Source: JAEUKA01 sp044228505
GTDB lineage: Bacteria; Myxococcota_A; Polyangia; Palsa-1104; JAEUJZ01
Reading direction: 5' to 3'
NCBI GenBank assembly: GCA_044228505.1
Contig: JBGAUT010000003.1
Span: forward strand, 186,001-250,000
DNA length: 64,000 bases
Shown here: positions 35,426 to 45,170 of the stretch, in pieces
How the letters are laid out: each line of letters starts with the position of its first letter
How positions within the stretch are numbered: the first letter of the stretch is position 1
Position numbers and translations under genes: made by a program
Notes under the pieces: model-generated
The model's database searches: none
Seen by the model: the letters and a program-made list of their open reading frames with translations, nothing else
What the model was told of the DNA's origin: nothing

Positions 35426-37474
35426 ATGTACACTCGCAGACCGAATCGCTCGTTGCTTCAGGCAGCGCTGTGTTTGCTCTGTCCACTTGTACTGCTGACC
35501 ATGGGACAACCCCATGCCAGCGCTCAGGAGCAGGGCTTTCAGTTAAACCGCTATGAACCCACCGCTGCAGGAGAGTGGTCCTTTGCGGTCGACCATCCCT
35601 GGTATTCCTCGGTCCGCTACTTTGCGGCGGGGCTCACCCTCAACTATGGGCACAACCCACTGATTGTTCGGGCGCAGTCTGCCGATGGCACTGCGCAGAC
35701 AACCGCAATCGTCGCACACCAACTCATCACGCACGTTGATCTTGCGGGCTCCTTTTTGGACCGTGTGCTGATTACGGCTTCGCTGCCGGTGATTTTTCTT
35801 GAACGCGGAACACCAGCAGGTGGCATTGCCCCGCAAGACGGAGTGGCTGTAGGGGATCCTCGTCTTGGACTGTCGGTGCGGCTGTTTGGTCAGCCCTATC
35901 GCAGCCCGGTGTCGCTGAGCCTGGGCGCATCGGTATGGGTTCCCTTGCGATTGGCTACCGATAGCCTTCCCGCGCAGAGCGGAGACCGCAGCGTTCGTGT
36001 CCTGCCCAAACTGGCGCTCGGCGGTTTGGCCAGTCGTCTACTCTGGTCGGTGACTGCTGGCTTTTACTACCGTCCGCAGGCATTGCTCGGAAACTCGACC
36101 TTTGCGGAGGACGGTCGACGCATCGGTTCCGAGCTGCAGTTTGGCGCAGCGCTCGCCTATGCCGATTGGGAGCGTCGCTTTGCGATTGGACCGGAGGCTC
36201 TGCTTAGCACGGTGGTGAGCGGAGGAAAGCCGTTTGGCCCGGACTACACCAGTTTGGAGCTGCTACTTGGCGCGCACTACAACATCAAGAATCTGATTCA
36301 GACCAGCTTGGCCGTAGGAACCGGCATTCTGCGTGAGCCCGGAACCCCCGACTTTCGGCTCCTGTTTCGGCTGGCGTATGCGCCGCTCGCGAAGATTGTG
36401 CATGACAGAGACAGCGATGGAGTTCCCGATGAGTATGATCTCTGTCCAGACACTCCCAAAGGTCCAGAGCCCGATCCCGACCGACTGGGCTGCCCGATCT
36501 ACGATCGAGATCGCGATGGCGTCCGCGATGGTGAGGATCGCTGCCCGGATGTCCACAAGGGACCGAATCCTGATCCAGAGCGCCGGGGCTGTCCGCTGCT
36601 CGACCGGGATGGAGATGCGGTAGTCGACCGGGATGATCTCTGTCCAGATACTCACAAGGGTCCACGTCCTGATCCAAAGCGACTGGGTTGTCCGCTGCAA
36701 GATCGTGATGCGGACGGAGTGCTCGACGAAATTGATCAGTGCCCGGACATTCATCAGGGTCCAAATCCCGATCCGGTGCGGCTGGGCTGTCCTGCCGCCG
36801 ACAGAGATGGCGATGAGGTCTTCGACTTTTTGGATCAATGTCCGGACGTTCACAAAGGGCCAAAACCTGATCCAAACAAGCTCGGCTGTCCGTTACCGGA
36901 TCGTGATCACGACACAGTGGTTGATCCTGAAGATGCTTGTCCCGACAAGCCTGGCGCACCGCATCCGGATCCGCGCAAGAACGGCTGCCCAGGGTTGGTG
37001 GTGGTTCAGAACGGAAAGCTCCAGATCCTCATGCCGGTGTTCTTTGCGACCAACCAGGATGTGATCCTGAAGAATAGCTTTCCTGTGCTGCAAGCGGTGG
37101 GTGATGCGCTCAAAACCCAAGGACTGATCAAGCGCATTCGTATCGAAGGTCACACCGATGATCGTGGGAAGCGCGAATACAACATTGAGCTGTCCGATCG
37201 GCGCGCCAAGAGCGTGAAGCGATTCCTTGTCGAATACGGAGTCGATGCGTCCCGATTGGATGCCCAAGGCTACGGTCCGCTGCGTCCGGTCGCAAGCAAC
37301 AAGACCGCCACGGGTCGCGCCGACAACCGCCGGGTCGAGTTCCTGATCACGGATCCCAAGGAACTAGGGCCGCAGATTGCACCAACGGAGGTCAAGGCTC
37401 CCACGTCCGAAGATCAGAGCGATCGCTCCCTACCCAAAGTCAAGAAGACCAAGCCTAAGCCCAACGTTTTTTGA
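35426..37474 (+). CDS. OmpA-family outer membrane protein with thrombospondin type 3 repeats (682 aa)
   Basis: A signal peptide ends near PHASAQ. Residues about 40-310 have the alternating pattern of an outer-membrane beta-barrel. Six Cys-containing Asp-rich repeats follow (DRDGDxxxDxxDxCPDxxKGPxPDPxxxGCP), the calcium-binding thrombospondin type 3 unit. The last 140 residues are an OmpA peptidoglycan-binding domain, with IRIEGHTDDRG and LSDRRAKSVKRFL. The protein should link the outer membrane to the cell wall. AAAGGAGA upstream supports the ATG at 35426. It lies directly downstream of the DUF11 surface protein gene on the same strand and is followed by a long hairpin. Confidence 0.88.
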   Translation: MYTRRPNRSLLQAALCLLCPLVLLTMGQPHASAQEQGFQLNRYEPTAAGEWSFAVDHPWYSSVRYFAAGLTLNYGHNPLIVRAQSADGTAQTTAIVAHQLITHVDLAGSFLDRVLITASLPVIFLERGTPAGGIAPQDGVAVGDPRLGLSVRLFGQPYRSPVSLSLGASVWVPLRLATDSLPAQSGDRSVRVLPKLALGGLASRLLWSVTAGFYYRPQALLGNSTFAEDGRRIGSELQFGAALAYADWERRFAIGPEALLSTVVSGGKPFGPDYTSLELLLGAHYNIKNLIQTSLAVGTGILREPGTPDFRLLFRLAYAPLAKIVHDRDSDGVPDEYDLCPDTPKGPEPDPDRLGCPIYDRDRDGVRDGEDRCPDVHKGPNPDPERRGCPLLDRDGDAVVDRDDLCPDTHKGPRPDPKRLGCPLQDRDADGVLDEIDQCPDIHQGPNPDPVRLGCPAADRDGDEVFDFLDQCPDVHKGPKPDPNKLGCPLPDRDHDTVVDPEDACPDKPGAPHPDPRKNGCPGLVVVQNGKLQILMPVFFATNQDVILKNSFPVLQAVGDALKTQGLIKRIRIEGHTDDRGKREYNIELSDRRAKSVKRFLVEYGVDASRLDAQGYGPLRPVASNKTATGRADNRRVEFLITDPKELGPQIAPTEVKAPTSEDQSDRSLPKVKKTKPKPNVF

Positions 37475-37483
37475 TCCATCTAC

Positions 37484-37538
37484 ATGAGTCATGGAGCTTG
37501 CTTCAGTTTCTGTATATGAAGCATCGTAAATGACTCAT
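37484..37538. repeat. Nested inverted repeat after the OmpA-family gene
   Basis: ATGAGTCAT (37484-37492) pairs with ATGACTCAT (37530-37538). Inside them TGCTTCA and TGAAGCA form a second 7-bp stem. The element starts 10 bp after the stop codon of the OmpA-family gene. It may terminate or protect the transcript, but there is no T-run after it. Confidence 0.35.
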
Positions 37539-37756
37539 ATGATTCGCTCCGAAAGATCCCATCCACTCCACGTCGATCTCACCGAGTTGCTTACGATCGC
37601 CTGACTATCGACAGGCGACCAATCATTGTGTGCGCAGTCGTTTCCATGGACGCAATGCCGAAGGATTCACGGAACACCGGTTCACACGGGGACAGACTCT
37701 GATCTGATGAGATCAAAGCTGGTGCGCAGCTTCCTTTTTCTCTTGGTCTGGGATCG

Positions 37757-38017
37757 TTGCGGCTGCCTTCCAGGATGGTGGCTTACGCATCGGATCAACT
37801 GGTGAACATCATCCAGCATCCGGCTGGACGTCCGAAGGAGGTCGCACTTCAGGACAACCGGATCGTCAAGGTGTTCGCTGAGGTAATCCGATATGAAACG
37901 GACACTGAGCCTGGCTCATCGGGTTCACCGGTGTTTATCTTCCCGCACGGTCTCCCTCGATATCGGGAAGACTCTTGGGATCTCTCGACGAGAGTTACGT
38001 TATTCCGACCAAGGTGA
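37757..38017 (+). pseudogene. Trypsin-like serine protease remnant
   Basis: The frame contains QLVNIIQHPAGRPKEVALQD and ETDTEPGSSGSPVF, a close fit to the C-terminal half of bacterial trypsin-like (S1-type) proteases, the second including the catalytic serine. The His and Asp parts and any start are missing upstream, and after SPVF the sequence no longer resembles the family. This is a decayed fragment. It faces the truncated 3' end of the FG-GAP gene, suggesting a deletion between them. Confidence 0.6.
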
Positions 38018-38073
38018 CTTCTCATGTTCAAGCCCATGTCGGCGTTCGAACGTGCGCTGGTGTAGGGAACTCC

Positions 38074-38979
38074 TTAAACTCCGTTTACGTCGATCGCCAC
38101 CACGGCTTGGCAGCCATTGGCGGTGAAGACGTTTTGCGCGGTGGCAAACGTGCCGGGACCGGTACCTAGAAAGATGTTGACGCTGCCGCCTGTGTTGTTG
38201 GCCGTGACGAGGTCGAGCTTGCCATCGCTGTTGAGGTCTGCGAGTACCGTGCCTTCGGGGCCCATGGTGGTGGTGCTCAGAGTGCTTGGGTTCGCAAAGC
38301 CTGTACCGGTGTTCAAGTGGACCGTGGCGTTGCTGCTCTGTTGATTGGAGACTACGAGATCCGGCTTCCCATCACCGTTGAGATCTTTGGACAAAATCAT
38401 GCGCGGCTGCATGCCGGTGGAAATCGGGATTCCGGTCGCGAAGTTGCCGGTTCCGTCTCCATTGTGGATGTTGACCTGTCCAGAGGTGAGAAGTCCCACC
38501 GCCAGGTCGAGCTTGCCATCGCTGTTCCAGTCATCGAGCGCAAGATGTCGAGGTGACACACCGGTGGTTATGGGGGTCATCGCCGCAAATCCCAAGGTTC
38601 CGCTCTGGTACGCGAACAAATCCGAGCGCATGGTGGTCTGGGAATCGGGATTGGTAACGACGATGGCAGCCGGTCCGCAGGTCAACGCCTTGGCCGGTGT
38701 GGTGCAGGTGATCGAGGTTGGATTGACCACGGTGACGCTCGTGCAAGCGACCCCGGAAACGGTAACCGTCGCGCCGGATTGAAAGCCGTTGCCGCTGATG
38801 GTGATGGCGGTTCCTCCGCTGTTGGGTCCGGTCGCCGGAGCGATCCCGCTGATTCCAAATCCGGACGGCAGGTCCGCTGTGCCCATATCCGTATTGCCGG
38901 TGGTCGGTTTGTCGCAATGTGCGACGGAGAAACAGAGCAGCAAGCCACCCAAACCGATAAGCTTATTCACTGTCCGCAT
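38074..38979 (-). CDS. Exported IPT/TIG and FG-GAP repeat protein, 3' end apparently truncated
   Basis: ATG 38979 has AAGGGGGA upstream; earlier in-frame starts lack a binding site. A signal sequence with lipobox-like FSVAHC suggests a lipoprotein. An IPT/TIG domain follows (IAPATGPNSGGTAITISG, VSGVACTSVTV), then FG-GAP/VCBS repeats (NSDGKLDLAVG, NGDGKPDLVVS, NSDGKLDLVTA). The protein stops at AIDVNGV, in the middle of the next expected NGDGKPDLV repeat, so the C-terminus seems to be lost. Family members fold as surface beta-propellers. The gene diverges from methionine synthase. Confidence 0.65.
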   Translation of the reverse strand: MRTVNKLIGLGGLLLCFSVAHCDKPTTGNTDMGTADLPSGFGISGIAPATGPNSGGTAITISGNGFQSGATVTVSGVACTSVTVVNPTSITCTTPAKALTCGPAAIVVTNPDSQTTMRSDLFAYQSGTLGFAAMTPITTGVSPRHLALDDWNSDGKLDLAVGLLTSGQVNIHNGDGTGNFATGIPISTGMQPRMILSKDLNGDGKPDLVVSNQQSSNATVHLNTGTGFANPSTLSTTTMGPEGTVLADLNSDGKLDLVTANNTGGSVNIFLGTGPGTFATAQNVFTANGCQAVVAIDVNGV

Positions 38980-39119
38980 GAAGGTTCCCCCTTGCCAAGT
39001 TGCAAGCCTGATGGTGTCGCGACCAAGGCCCCCCGCACATGGCCGCCCAGGCTTTCGACGCCCGATTGCGAGCGTGCTCATCCAAGGTAGTCGATTGCTT
39101 GTAACGGTGACAACTTGAC

Positions 39120-42100
39120 ATGCTAGGTTGCTTCGAAATGACTGCTATGTCCTCGACGTCCCGTCCTCGCTGGGAGCTATCCCGCCGAATCGCTCAATTC
39201 CCATTCCTCGAAGCTCTTTCGAAGAGAGTGCTTGTCTGTGACGGTGCAATGGGAACCATGCTCCAGCGGGCGGGCCTGACGCTGGAAGACTTTGCGGGCA
39301 AAGACGGCTGCAACGAAATCCTGTGCGAGACTCGTCCCAAAGCCATTGCAGATGTCCACGCCGCGTACTTTGCGGCGGGGGCCGATATTGTTGAGACGAA
39401 CAGCTTTGGCTCGACCTCGCTGGTTTTGGCGGAGTATCAGATTGCCGACCGGGCCTACGAGCTGTCCCGGCGCTCGGCTGAGATTGCCCGCCAGGTCGCG
39501 GACTCCTTTTCCACTCCGGAGTGGCCGCGATTTGTGGCCGGTTCCGTCGGTCCGACCACCAAGCTGGTGACGCTCGGGCACGTTTCGTGGGATGAGCTGT
39601 TTGAGTCGTACGCCACCCAGATGCACGGGCTCATTGATGGTGGTTCGGACTTTGTGCTGATTGAAACGGCGCAAGATCTGCTCGGTGTAAAGTGTGCGGT
39701 GCTGGCGGCGCGACGGGCGATGGAGTTGGCGGGTCGCGAGGTGCCGATCTTCACGCAACTTACCATCGAGACTACCGGAACGATGCTGGTCGGCACCGAT
39801 GTCGCGGCGGCACTGCCGGCGCTGGAAGCCATCGAGCCAGATGGCATCGGACTCAACTGCGCGACCGGCCCCGATTTGATGCAAGAGCACGTCCGTTATC
39901 TGGGACAGAACGCGAGCCGCTTCGTCGCAGTGCAGCCGAATGCTGGACTTCCTCGCAACGAGGGAGGCGTGGCCACGTACGACTTAAAGCCGGAGATGTT
40001 GGCCGATTTCCAGGAGCGCTTCGTTCGCGACTTTGGCGTTTCCCTCGTGGGTGGTTGCTGCGGTACGACTCCGGCCCACATTGCGGCGGTGGCGAAGCGG
40101 GTTCGCAGCGAACCGGTCAAGGCGTTCTATGGAAGGCCTCGGCCGGAGTCGAAAGTGGCCGGGCAAGCGTCCTCTTTGTACGTGGCGGTGCCGCTCGTTC
40201 AAGAGCCAGCGCCACTTATCATCGGCGAGCGCAGCAACGCCAACGGCAGCAAAAAGTTCCGCGAGCTACTCCTCCGGGAAGACTTCGAGGGTTTGGTTGA
40301 GGTCGGTCGCGAGCAAGTCGCGGAAGGTGCGCACCTTATCGATGTCTGTACCGCGTATGTGGGTCGCGATGAAGTGCGTGACATGCGAGAGGTGCTGCGC
40401 CGATACGCCACCCAAGTGACGCAGCCGTTGGTGATTGATACGACGCAGCTTGACGTGCTCGAGGAGTCGCTGAAGCTGATCGGTGGGCGGGCCGTCATTA
40501 ACTCCGTCAACCTGGAAGACGGCGAAGAAAAGGCGAATCGCATCTGTGCACTCGCCCGTCGTTACGGCGCGGCACTGGTGGTGCTGACGATCGATGAGGA
40601 CGGGATGGCCAAGACTGCCGAGCGGAAGCTGGCGGTGGCGCGTCGTCTCTATGATCTGGCAGTGGACGGACATGGGCTTCCACCATCGGCGCTCCTGTTT
40701 GATCCACTGACGTTTACGATTGCTTCGGGCGATGAAGACAGTCGCAACGCAGCGGTCGAGACCCTGTCGGGGATACGGCTGATCAAAGAGTCTCTGCCCG
40801 GAGCGCTGACCTTGCTGGGTCTGTCGAACGTGAGCTTTGGCCTCAAGCCGTTCGGTCGGCAGGTTCTGAACTCGGTGTTTCTGTCCGAAGCGATCCTAAA
40901 CGGACTCGATGCCGCGATTGTGAGTCCGGCCAAGATCCTGCCGCTGGCCAAGCTCAAGGCCGAAGATGTCGATCTGGCTCGTGATCTCATTTACGACCGT
41001 CGACAACCGGGGTTCGATCCGCTCTTTAAGTTTGTCGATCGTTTCAGCGGTGAGGCGGCCGATCTGGGGGTGCAGCGCAGTGAGAGTGGCACCCTCGAAG
41101 AGCGTCTCGCCCGTCGGATCATTGATGGCAAGAAGGTTGGTATCGACAAGCTGCTCGAAGAGGCGCTCAACGCCGGGCACAAGCCGCTGTTTATCATCAA
41201 CGAGATCCTGCTGGCCGGCATGAAGACGGTGGGGGAGCTGTTTGGTTCGGGACAGATGCAGCTTCCGTTCGTGCTCCAGTCCGCAGAGACCATGAAGGCG
41301 GCGGTGGCGTATCTAGAGCCGTTTATGGACAAGCAGAGTGGTTCTGAAAAGGGCGTGATTGTCCTTGGCACTGTCAAGGGAGACGTTCACGACATCGGCA
41401 AGAACCTGGTGGATATCATTCTGTCGAACAACGGCTATCGGGTGATAAACCTGGGCATCAAGCAGCCGATCGACGCCATCTTGGAAGCGGCAGAGCAGAA
41501 CAAAGCGGACGCGGTAGGAATGTCCGGCCTGCTGGTGAAATCGACGGTGGTGATGAAGGAAAATCTGGAACTGATGGCCAGTCGTGGCTGGTCGATTCCG
41601 GTCCTGTGCGGTGGGGCAGCGCTCAATCGCGCCTATGTCGAAGGACCGCTGTCTGCATCGTATCGCTCAGGAGAGGTCTACTACGGAGTTGATGCGTTTT
41701 CCGGTCTGCGCCTGATGGATGAGCTGTGTGGTCACGTCAAGCCGGAGGAGCGGACCCTGACCGGGCCGGGACGCAAAAAGCTTGCTGGCCAGCGAATTCA
41801 AAACGAGCTGAGCAAAGCGGAAGTACGCGCCGAGGCGATGCAAGCGGCGATGGAGTATGCGCCATCCGATGTCAGCCAGCTTGCGCACGTGCCTCAGCCG
41901 CCCTTTTGGGGGCCGCGACTGTTTGAAGGGGGACAGATCAACCTGCGCGATGTGTTCGGCTACATCAATCGGCTGGTTCTGTTCCGTGGCCAGTGGCAGT
42001 ACCGTCGGGGGCGTCGTTCCGAAGAGGAATACCGTCACTTTGTCACAGAGACGGTGGAGCCGAAGTTCTATAGGTGGTGTGAGCGTGCCATCGAGCGTCG

Positions 42101-42716
42101 ACTGCTCAGGCCGCGTCTTCTGTACGGCTACTTCCCTTGTTACTCCGAGGAAAACAGCCTGGTGGTGCTGCATCCTCCGGGAACTCCCAACGCGCTGACA
42201 GAGGCCGAGCGCTTCACGTTTCCGCGCCAACCACAGGGCAAGCGACTCTGTATCGCGGACTTCTATCGTCGTAAGGACAAGGCTCTCAAAGAGGGCTTTG
42301 ATGTCCTGCCAATCTCGCTGGTGACGATGGGGGACACGCCCGCACAGATCGAAGCAGAGATGTTTGCCAAGCATCGCTACGACGACTATTTGCACTTCCA
42401 CGGCCTCGCGGTCGAAGCGACAGAGGGCCTGGCAGAGTGGTTACACAAGCGGGTCCGTCATGAGCTAGGCATCTCTGGTGCCGACGCGCCACTGACCGAA
42501 GGGCTCTTCCAGCAGGGCTATCAAGGGAGTCGCTACAGCTTCGGCTATCCAGCGTGTCCGCGTCTCGAAGATCACGTGCAACTTTTCCGCTTGGTGGGGG
42601 CCGAGAAGATCGGAATTGCGTTGTCGGAAGAGTTCCAAATTGTCCCAGAGCAGTCCACGGCCGCGATCATCAGTCACCACCCCGATGCCCGATACTTCAG
42701 CATCACGGGAGGGTGA
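39120..42716 (+). CDS. metH: Cobalamin-dependent methionine synthase
   Basis: At 1198 residues the length is near the family norm (about 1200-1250). Domains in order are: homocysteine methyltransferase with DGAMGTML and zinc cysteines in GLNCATGP (about 246) and GGCCGTTPAH (about 310); pterin-binding TIM barrel (from about 365, IIGERSNANGSKKF); cobalamin domain with GDVHDIGKN (about 757-765), whose His is the cobalt ligand; and the activation domain with RYSFGYPACP. The enzyme transfers a methyl group from methyltetrahydrofolate to homocysteine in the cytoplasm. The start is uncertain: ATGs at 39120, 39138 and 39147 all lack a clear binding site. No cobalamin riboswitch is visible in the 140-bp upstream region. 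Confidence 0.95.
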   Translation: MLGCFEMTAMSSTSRPRWELSRRIAQFPFLEALSKRVLVCDGAMGTMLQRAGLTLEDFAGKDGCNEILCETRPKAIADVHAAYFAAGADIVETNSFGSTSLVLAEYQIADRAYELSRRSAEIARQVADSFSTPEWPRFVAGSVGPTTKLVTLGHVSWDELFESYATQMHGLIDGGSDFVLIETAQDLLGVKCAVLAARRAMELAGREVPIFTQLTIETTGTMLVGTDVAAALPALEAIEPDGIGLNCATGPDLMQEHVRYLGQNASRFVAVQPNAGLPRNEGGVATYDLKPEMLADFQERFVRDFGVSLVGGCCGTTPAHIAAVAKRVRSEPVKAFYGRPRPESKVAGQASSLYVAVPLVQEPAPLIIGERSNANGSKKFRELLLREDFEGLVEVGREQVAEGAHLIDVCTAYVGRDEVRDMREVLRRYATQVTQPLVIDTTQLDVLEESLKLIGGRAVINSVNLEDGEEKANRICALARRYGAALVVLTIDEDGMAKTAERKLAVARRLYDLAVDGHGLPPSALLFDPLTFTIASGDEDSRNAAVETLSGIRLIKESLPGALTLLGLSNVSFGLKPFGRQVLNSVFLSEAILNGLDAAIVSPAKILPLAKLKAEDVDLARDLIYDRRQPGFDPLFKFVDRFSGEAADLGVQRSESGTLEERLARRIIDGKKVGIDKLLEEALNAGHKPLFIINEILLAGMKTVGELFGSGQMQLPFVLQSAETMKAAVAYLEPFMDKQSGSEKGVIVLGTVKGDVHDIGKNLVDIILSNNGYRVINLGIKQPIDAILEAAEQNKADAVGMSGLLVKSTVVMKENLELMASRGWSIPVLCGGAALNRAYVEGPLSASYRSGEVYYGVDAFSGLRLMDELCGHVKPEERTLTGPGRKKLAGQRIQNELSKAEVRAEAMQAAMEYAPSDVSQLAHVPQPPFWGPRLFEGGQINLRDVFGYINRLVLFRGQWQYRRGRRSEEEYRHFVTETVEPKFYRWCERAIERRLLRPRLLYGYFPCYSEENSLVVLHPPGTPNALTEAERFTFPRQPQGKRLCIADFYRRKDKALKEGFDVLPISLVTMGDTPAQIEAEMFAKHRYDDYLHFHGLAVEATEGLAEWLHKRVRHELGISGADAPLTEGLFQQGYQGSRYSFGYPACPRLEDHVQLFRLVGAEKIGIALSEEFQIVPEQSTAAIISHHPDARYFSITGG

Positions 42717-42726
42717 CCGATGCTGG

Positions 42727-43542
42727 TTACTTGACCGCCACGAGGATTCCGAACGTGGCGCACAGAGAGACTACTTTGCCGTCGCTCACTTGGATGTCAA
42801 AGAAGTCCTTGCACTTGGCCGAGACAGATTGCAGCCACTGTGCCAGGCCTTCGCTTTCTTTGTGAGGGAGCCGCATCCGCTCGGTCCATTCGACATAGGG
42901 ATAGACTTTTTTGGTGAGTGGATCGGTATGGATGACCCGCAGGCCGGACTCTTCGCAGAGTGATCGCCACTCTGACAGACGGAGCGCCCGGACGTGACTG
43001 GGATCGCGCCAGCGCTCGAAGCGATCCATACAAGCGTCTAGTTCGTCGTCTTCAGGTGCCATGTTGTCGTCGAGAATGAAGCGCCCACCGGGTTTTAGGA
43101 CTCGTGCCACCTCGCGGACAAATCGCATCGGGGCGGGGAAGTGATGAGGCGCAAGCCGTGCGGTCACGACTTCAAAGTCGCAGTCCACAAACGGCAGCGC
43201 CTCTGCATCCGCACGCACGAAGAGGACGTTTTGTTGTCCATTTTTGCGAACGAATTCCTCGGCCACCTCTAGCATGCGTGGCGTTAGATCCGAGGCCACC
43301 ACTTCTCGTGCTTGTCGAGAGAAGGCCAGCGCAGTGTGTCCACCACCGGTTGCGATATCCAGTACTCGCTCTGTGCCCGAGAGCTGGGCCAACTCGACCA
43401 TCCGGTGCAGATCCTCGCCTTCGCGATGTAGCTTGCTTTCAACAAAGCGCTGCGCCGAGCCCGTAAACTGTGACTGGGCCAGCTGTTTGATATCGTCGGG
43501 GTTCGGCTCGTTCGGGGGGCTTTGTGCTTCCACGATGGACAT
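42727..43542 (-). CDS. Class I SAM-dependent methyltransferase (UbiE/Methyltransf_11-like)
   Basis: The protein has the SAM-binding glycine motif LDIATGGGHTALAFS, an acidic loop (VVASDLTPRML), VRADAEALPF and LKPGGRFILDDN, the standard class I methyltransferase order. The substrate is not evident. ATG 43542 (MSIVEAQS) was chosen; GTG 43548 is possible but has no binding site. The 3' end converges on methionine synthase with only about 10 bp between stops, and the start is 20 bp from the stop of the transglutaminase-like gene, with which it may be co-transcribed. Confidence 0.85.
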   Translation of the reverse strand: MSIVEAQSPPNEPNPDDIKQLAQSQFTGSAQRFVESKLHREGEDLHRMVELAQLSGTERVLDIATGGGHTALAFSRQAREVVASDLTPRMLEVAEEFVRKNGQQNVLFVRADAEALPFVDCDFEVVTARLAPHHFPAPMRFVREVARVLKPGGRFILDDNMAPEDDELDACMDRFERWRDPSHVRALRLSEWRSLCEESGLRVIHTDPLTKKVYPYVEWTERMRLPHKESEGLAQWLQSVSAKCKDFFDIQVSDGKVVSLCATFGILVAVK

Positions 43543-43562
43543 CCTCACTTCGCGATTTTGGT

Positions 43563-45170
43563 TTACGTGTTCTTGTGACCAAAGTCGATAAGTTGCGCCG
43601 ATACCTTATCAAGATCAGCGCTGAGGAACATTCCACGCAGGTTTCCTCGTGGGCTACTGACGGTGTGATCGGCCCAGGTCTGGACTCCCTTCGAAACGGC
43701 GAGCTTGCGGCACGCGATCGGATCTCGACCCAGCGACCTGAGGGTAATCTGCGTGACCGGCTCCATGGCGGCGCGGTCCCAGGCATAGGGAACCTGGGTC
43801 AGGAGTCTCCGCAGCGGACTGTTTTCCCATAGCGCGGGATCGTCGCTGCGAGTAAATGCGCGGGTGCTTTTGTCTTGGCGCAAGGTATACGCGTAACCAC
43901 CGGGATACGGCGAGGCATCGGACAGGATTCGTGTGTCCTTGGTGAAGTACAGGACGTGGCGTTCGGGAATGATATCGCCTTGGTGAATCGCACCGACCTC
44001 GAATACCCAGTCGTTTTTGTCCCAGCCGACCACCTCGACGTGGATGAGGAAGGGACGAGTCCAGTTGCCAATGGTGTCTTCGGTCGTTACGGAATACCGC
44101 CAGAAATCCCCAACGGTGAGCGGAGGAGGATACGCGCCTTGCTCCTCTGGGGTGATCACCCAATGCAGGTCGAGCCCCTTGTACTTTTCGCGAATCGTCT
44201 GCGTCACCGTGGCCTTTTCCCCTGCACAGATCGAGTACACCAGCGTGCGTAGCGTGGGGTGGAAGTTGGTTTGACTCGATCCCGGATCGCGCTGCTCGGC
44301 GGCATTTTGGACCGACAGCGGCTGCGGTCGCCACATCAGATCGGGGTGGTCGAGCCGAGAACCGCCAATCCAAGATCCGCTGGTCGGATTCTCTTTGCTG
44401 CCAGAGATGCGGTAGGCGTACACCTTGGGCCGCTCGTCCATCGGCCAGTTTTTGACTCCGACGAAGTTAGGCTCGACGGCATCGTTGGCAAACCAGATTT
44501 GCGCGGTGACATTCCAGGTATTCGGTCCAACGTCGCTGTAGTCGAACTGGTAGCGATAGGCCGGATAGTTCCAGACCTCGCGGGTCGGCTGGCCCGTTTT
44601 TGGATCAATTGGATCGAGCTTGGTGTCAAAGATAAGCCCGCGCTTTTCCTTGCCAATCGACTGAATCACCGTCGAATGGAAGAGGTGCGCATCGTCTTCC
44701 CCGAGCTTGCGGATGATGTCGATCGGATCGCCGTTGTGGCAGACCGTCAGGAGTCCTTTTTGGTCGCCAACTTGGAACTCAATGCTGCTGATTTCGCGGG
44801 GACGGGTCGGTTCGTTTTCCAGTACCGATGCCGCCGCCCAGCCGTTGCAGTGGCCCCACCAAAACGCGGTGTAGCCGGTCGCGTTTTCCATCCGCTTGTC
44901 AGCAAAGTGCCGCCAGCCTTCAAACTCCTTGCTACGCGGGTTCGGGAGCCCGCAGGCCACGCAGTACTGGTCGTACTTATCGAGCGGTCCGCCGTCATCG
45001 TATAGGTTCATATAGTCGTCGCGGTCGTGGCTCGAAAACATTGGCCACCAGTATCCCGACCACGCCGGACGGGCCGCTTCTCCTCGGAACAGGTAGTCGC
45101 TCATGGTCTTTTTGAGTCCTTTGCTGGCAAACAAATACTGAATCGACCCAATTACTTTACTCCTGCCCAT
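43563..45170 (-). CDS. Transglutaminase-elicitor-like protein (535 aa)
   Basis: The protein contains PAWSGYWWPMF and WWGHCNGWAAASVLENEP. The Cys-containing WxGxCxGWA motif and its Trp-rich start match the Phytophthora GP42-type transglutaminase elicitor family and its bacterial homologues, in which the Cys is catalytic in cross-linking glutamine to lysine. Candidate His/Asp partners lie further on, but I cannot assign them securely. No classical signal peptide is seen at ATG 45170; an ATG at 45104 (MSDYLFRGE) is an alternative. The C-terminal 250 residues (TPEEQGAYPPPLTVGDFWRY onward) look like a beta-rich second domain. Confidence 0.6.
   Translation of the reverse strand: MGRSKVIGSIQYLFASKGLKKTMSDYLFRGEAARPAWSGYWWPMFSSHDRDDYMNLYDDGGPLDKYDQYCVACGLPNPRSKEFEGWRHFADKRMENATGYTAFWWGHCNGWAAASVLENEPTRPREISSIEFQVGDQKGLLTVCHNGDPIDIIRKLGEDDAHLFHSTVIQSIGKEKRGLIFDTKLDPIDPKTGQPTREVWNYPAYRYQFDYSDVGPNTWNVTAQIWFANDAVEPNFVGVKNWPMDERPKVYAYRISGSKENPTSGSWIGGSRLDHPDLMWRPQPLSVQNAAEQRDPGSSQTNFHPTLRTLVYSICAGEKATVTQTIREKYKGLDLHWVITPEEQGAYPPPLTVGDFWRYSVTTEDTIGNWTRPFLIHVEVVGWDKNDWVFEVGAIHQGDIIPERHVLYFTKDTRILSDASPYPGGYAYTLRQDKSTRAFTRSDDPALWENSPLRRLLTQVPYAWDRAAMEPVTQITLRSLGRDPIACRKLAVSKGVQTWADHTVSSPRGNLRGMFLSADLDKVSAQLIDFGHKNT

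Noticed and set aside
36410..36990. Tandem repeat DNA in the OmpA-family gene
   Set aside because: The repetition is at the protein level (thrombospondin type 3 modules) with diverged codons, not a separate DNA repeat element.
37893..38126. 77-codon plus-strand frame after the protease remnant
   Set aside because: It is a frame-shifted reading of the remnant and the FG-GAP 3' end, with no coding character.
38980..39120. Possible cobalamin riboswitch upstream of methionine synthase
   Set aside because: The 140-bp region lacks a B12-box-like sequence and is too short for the full element.
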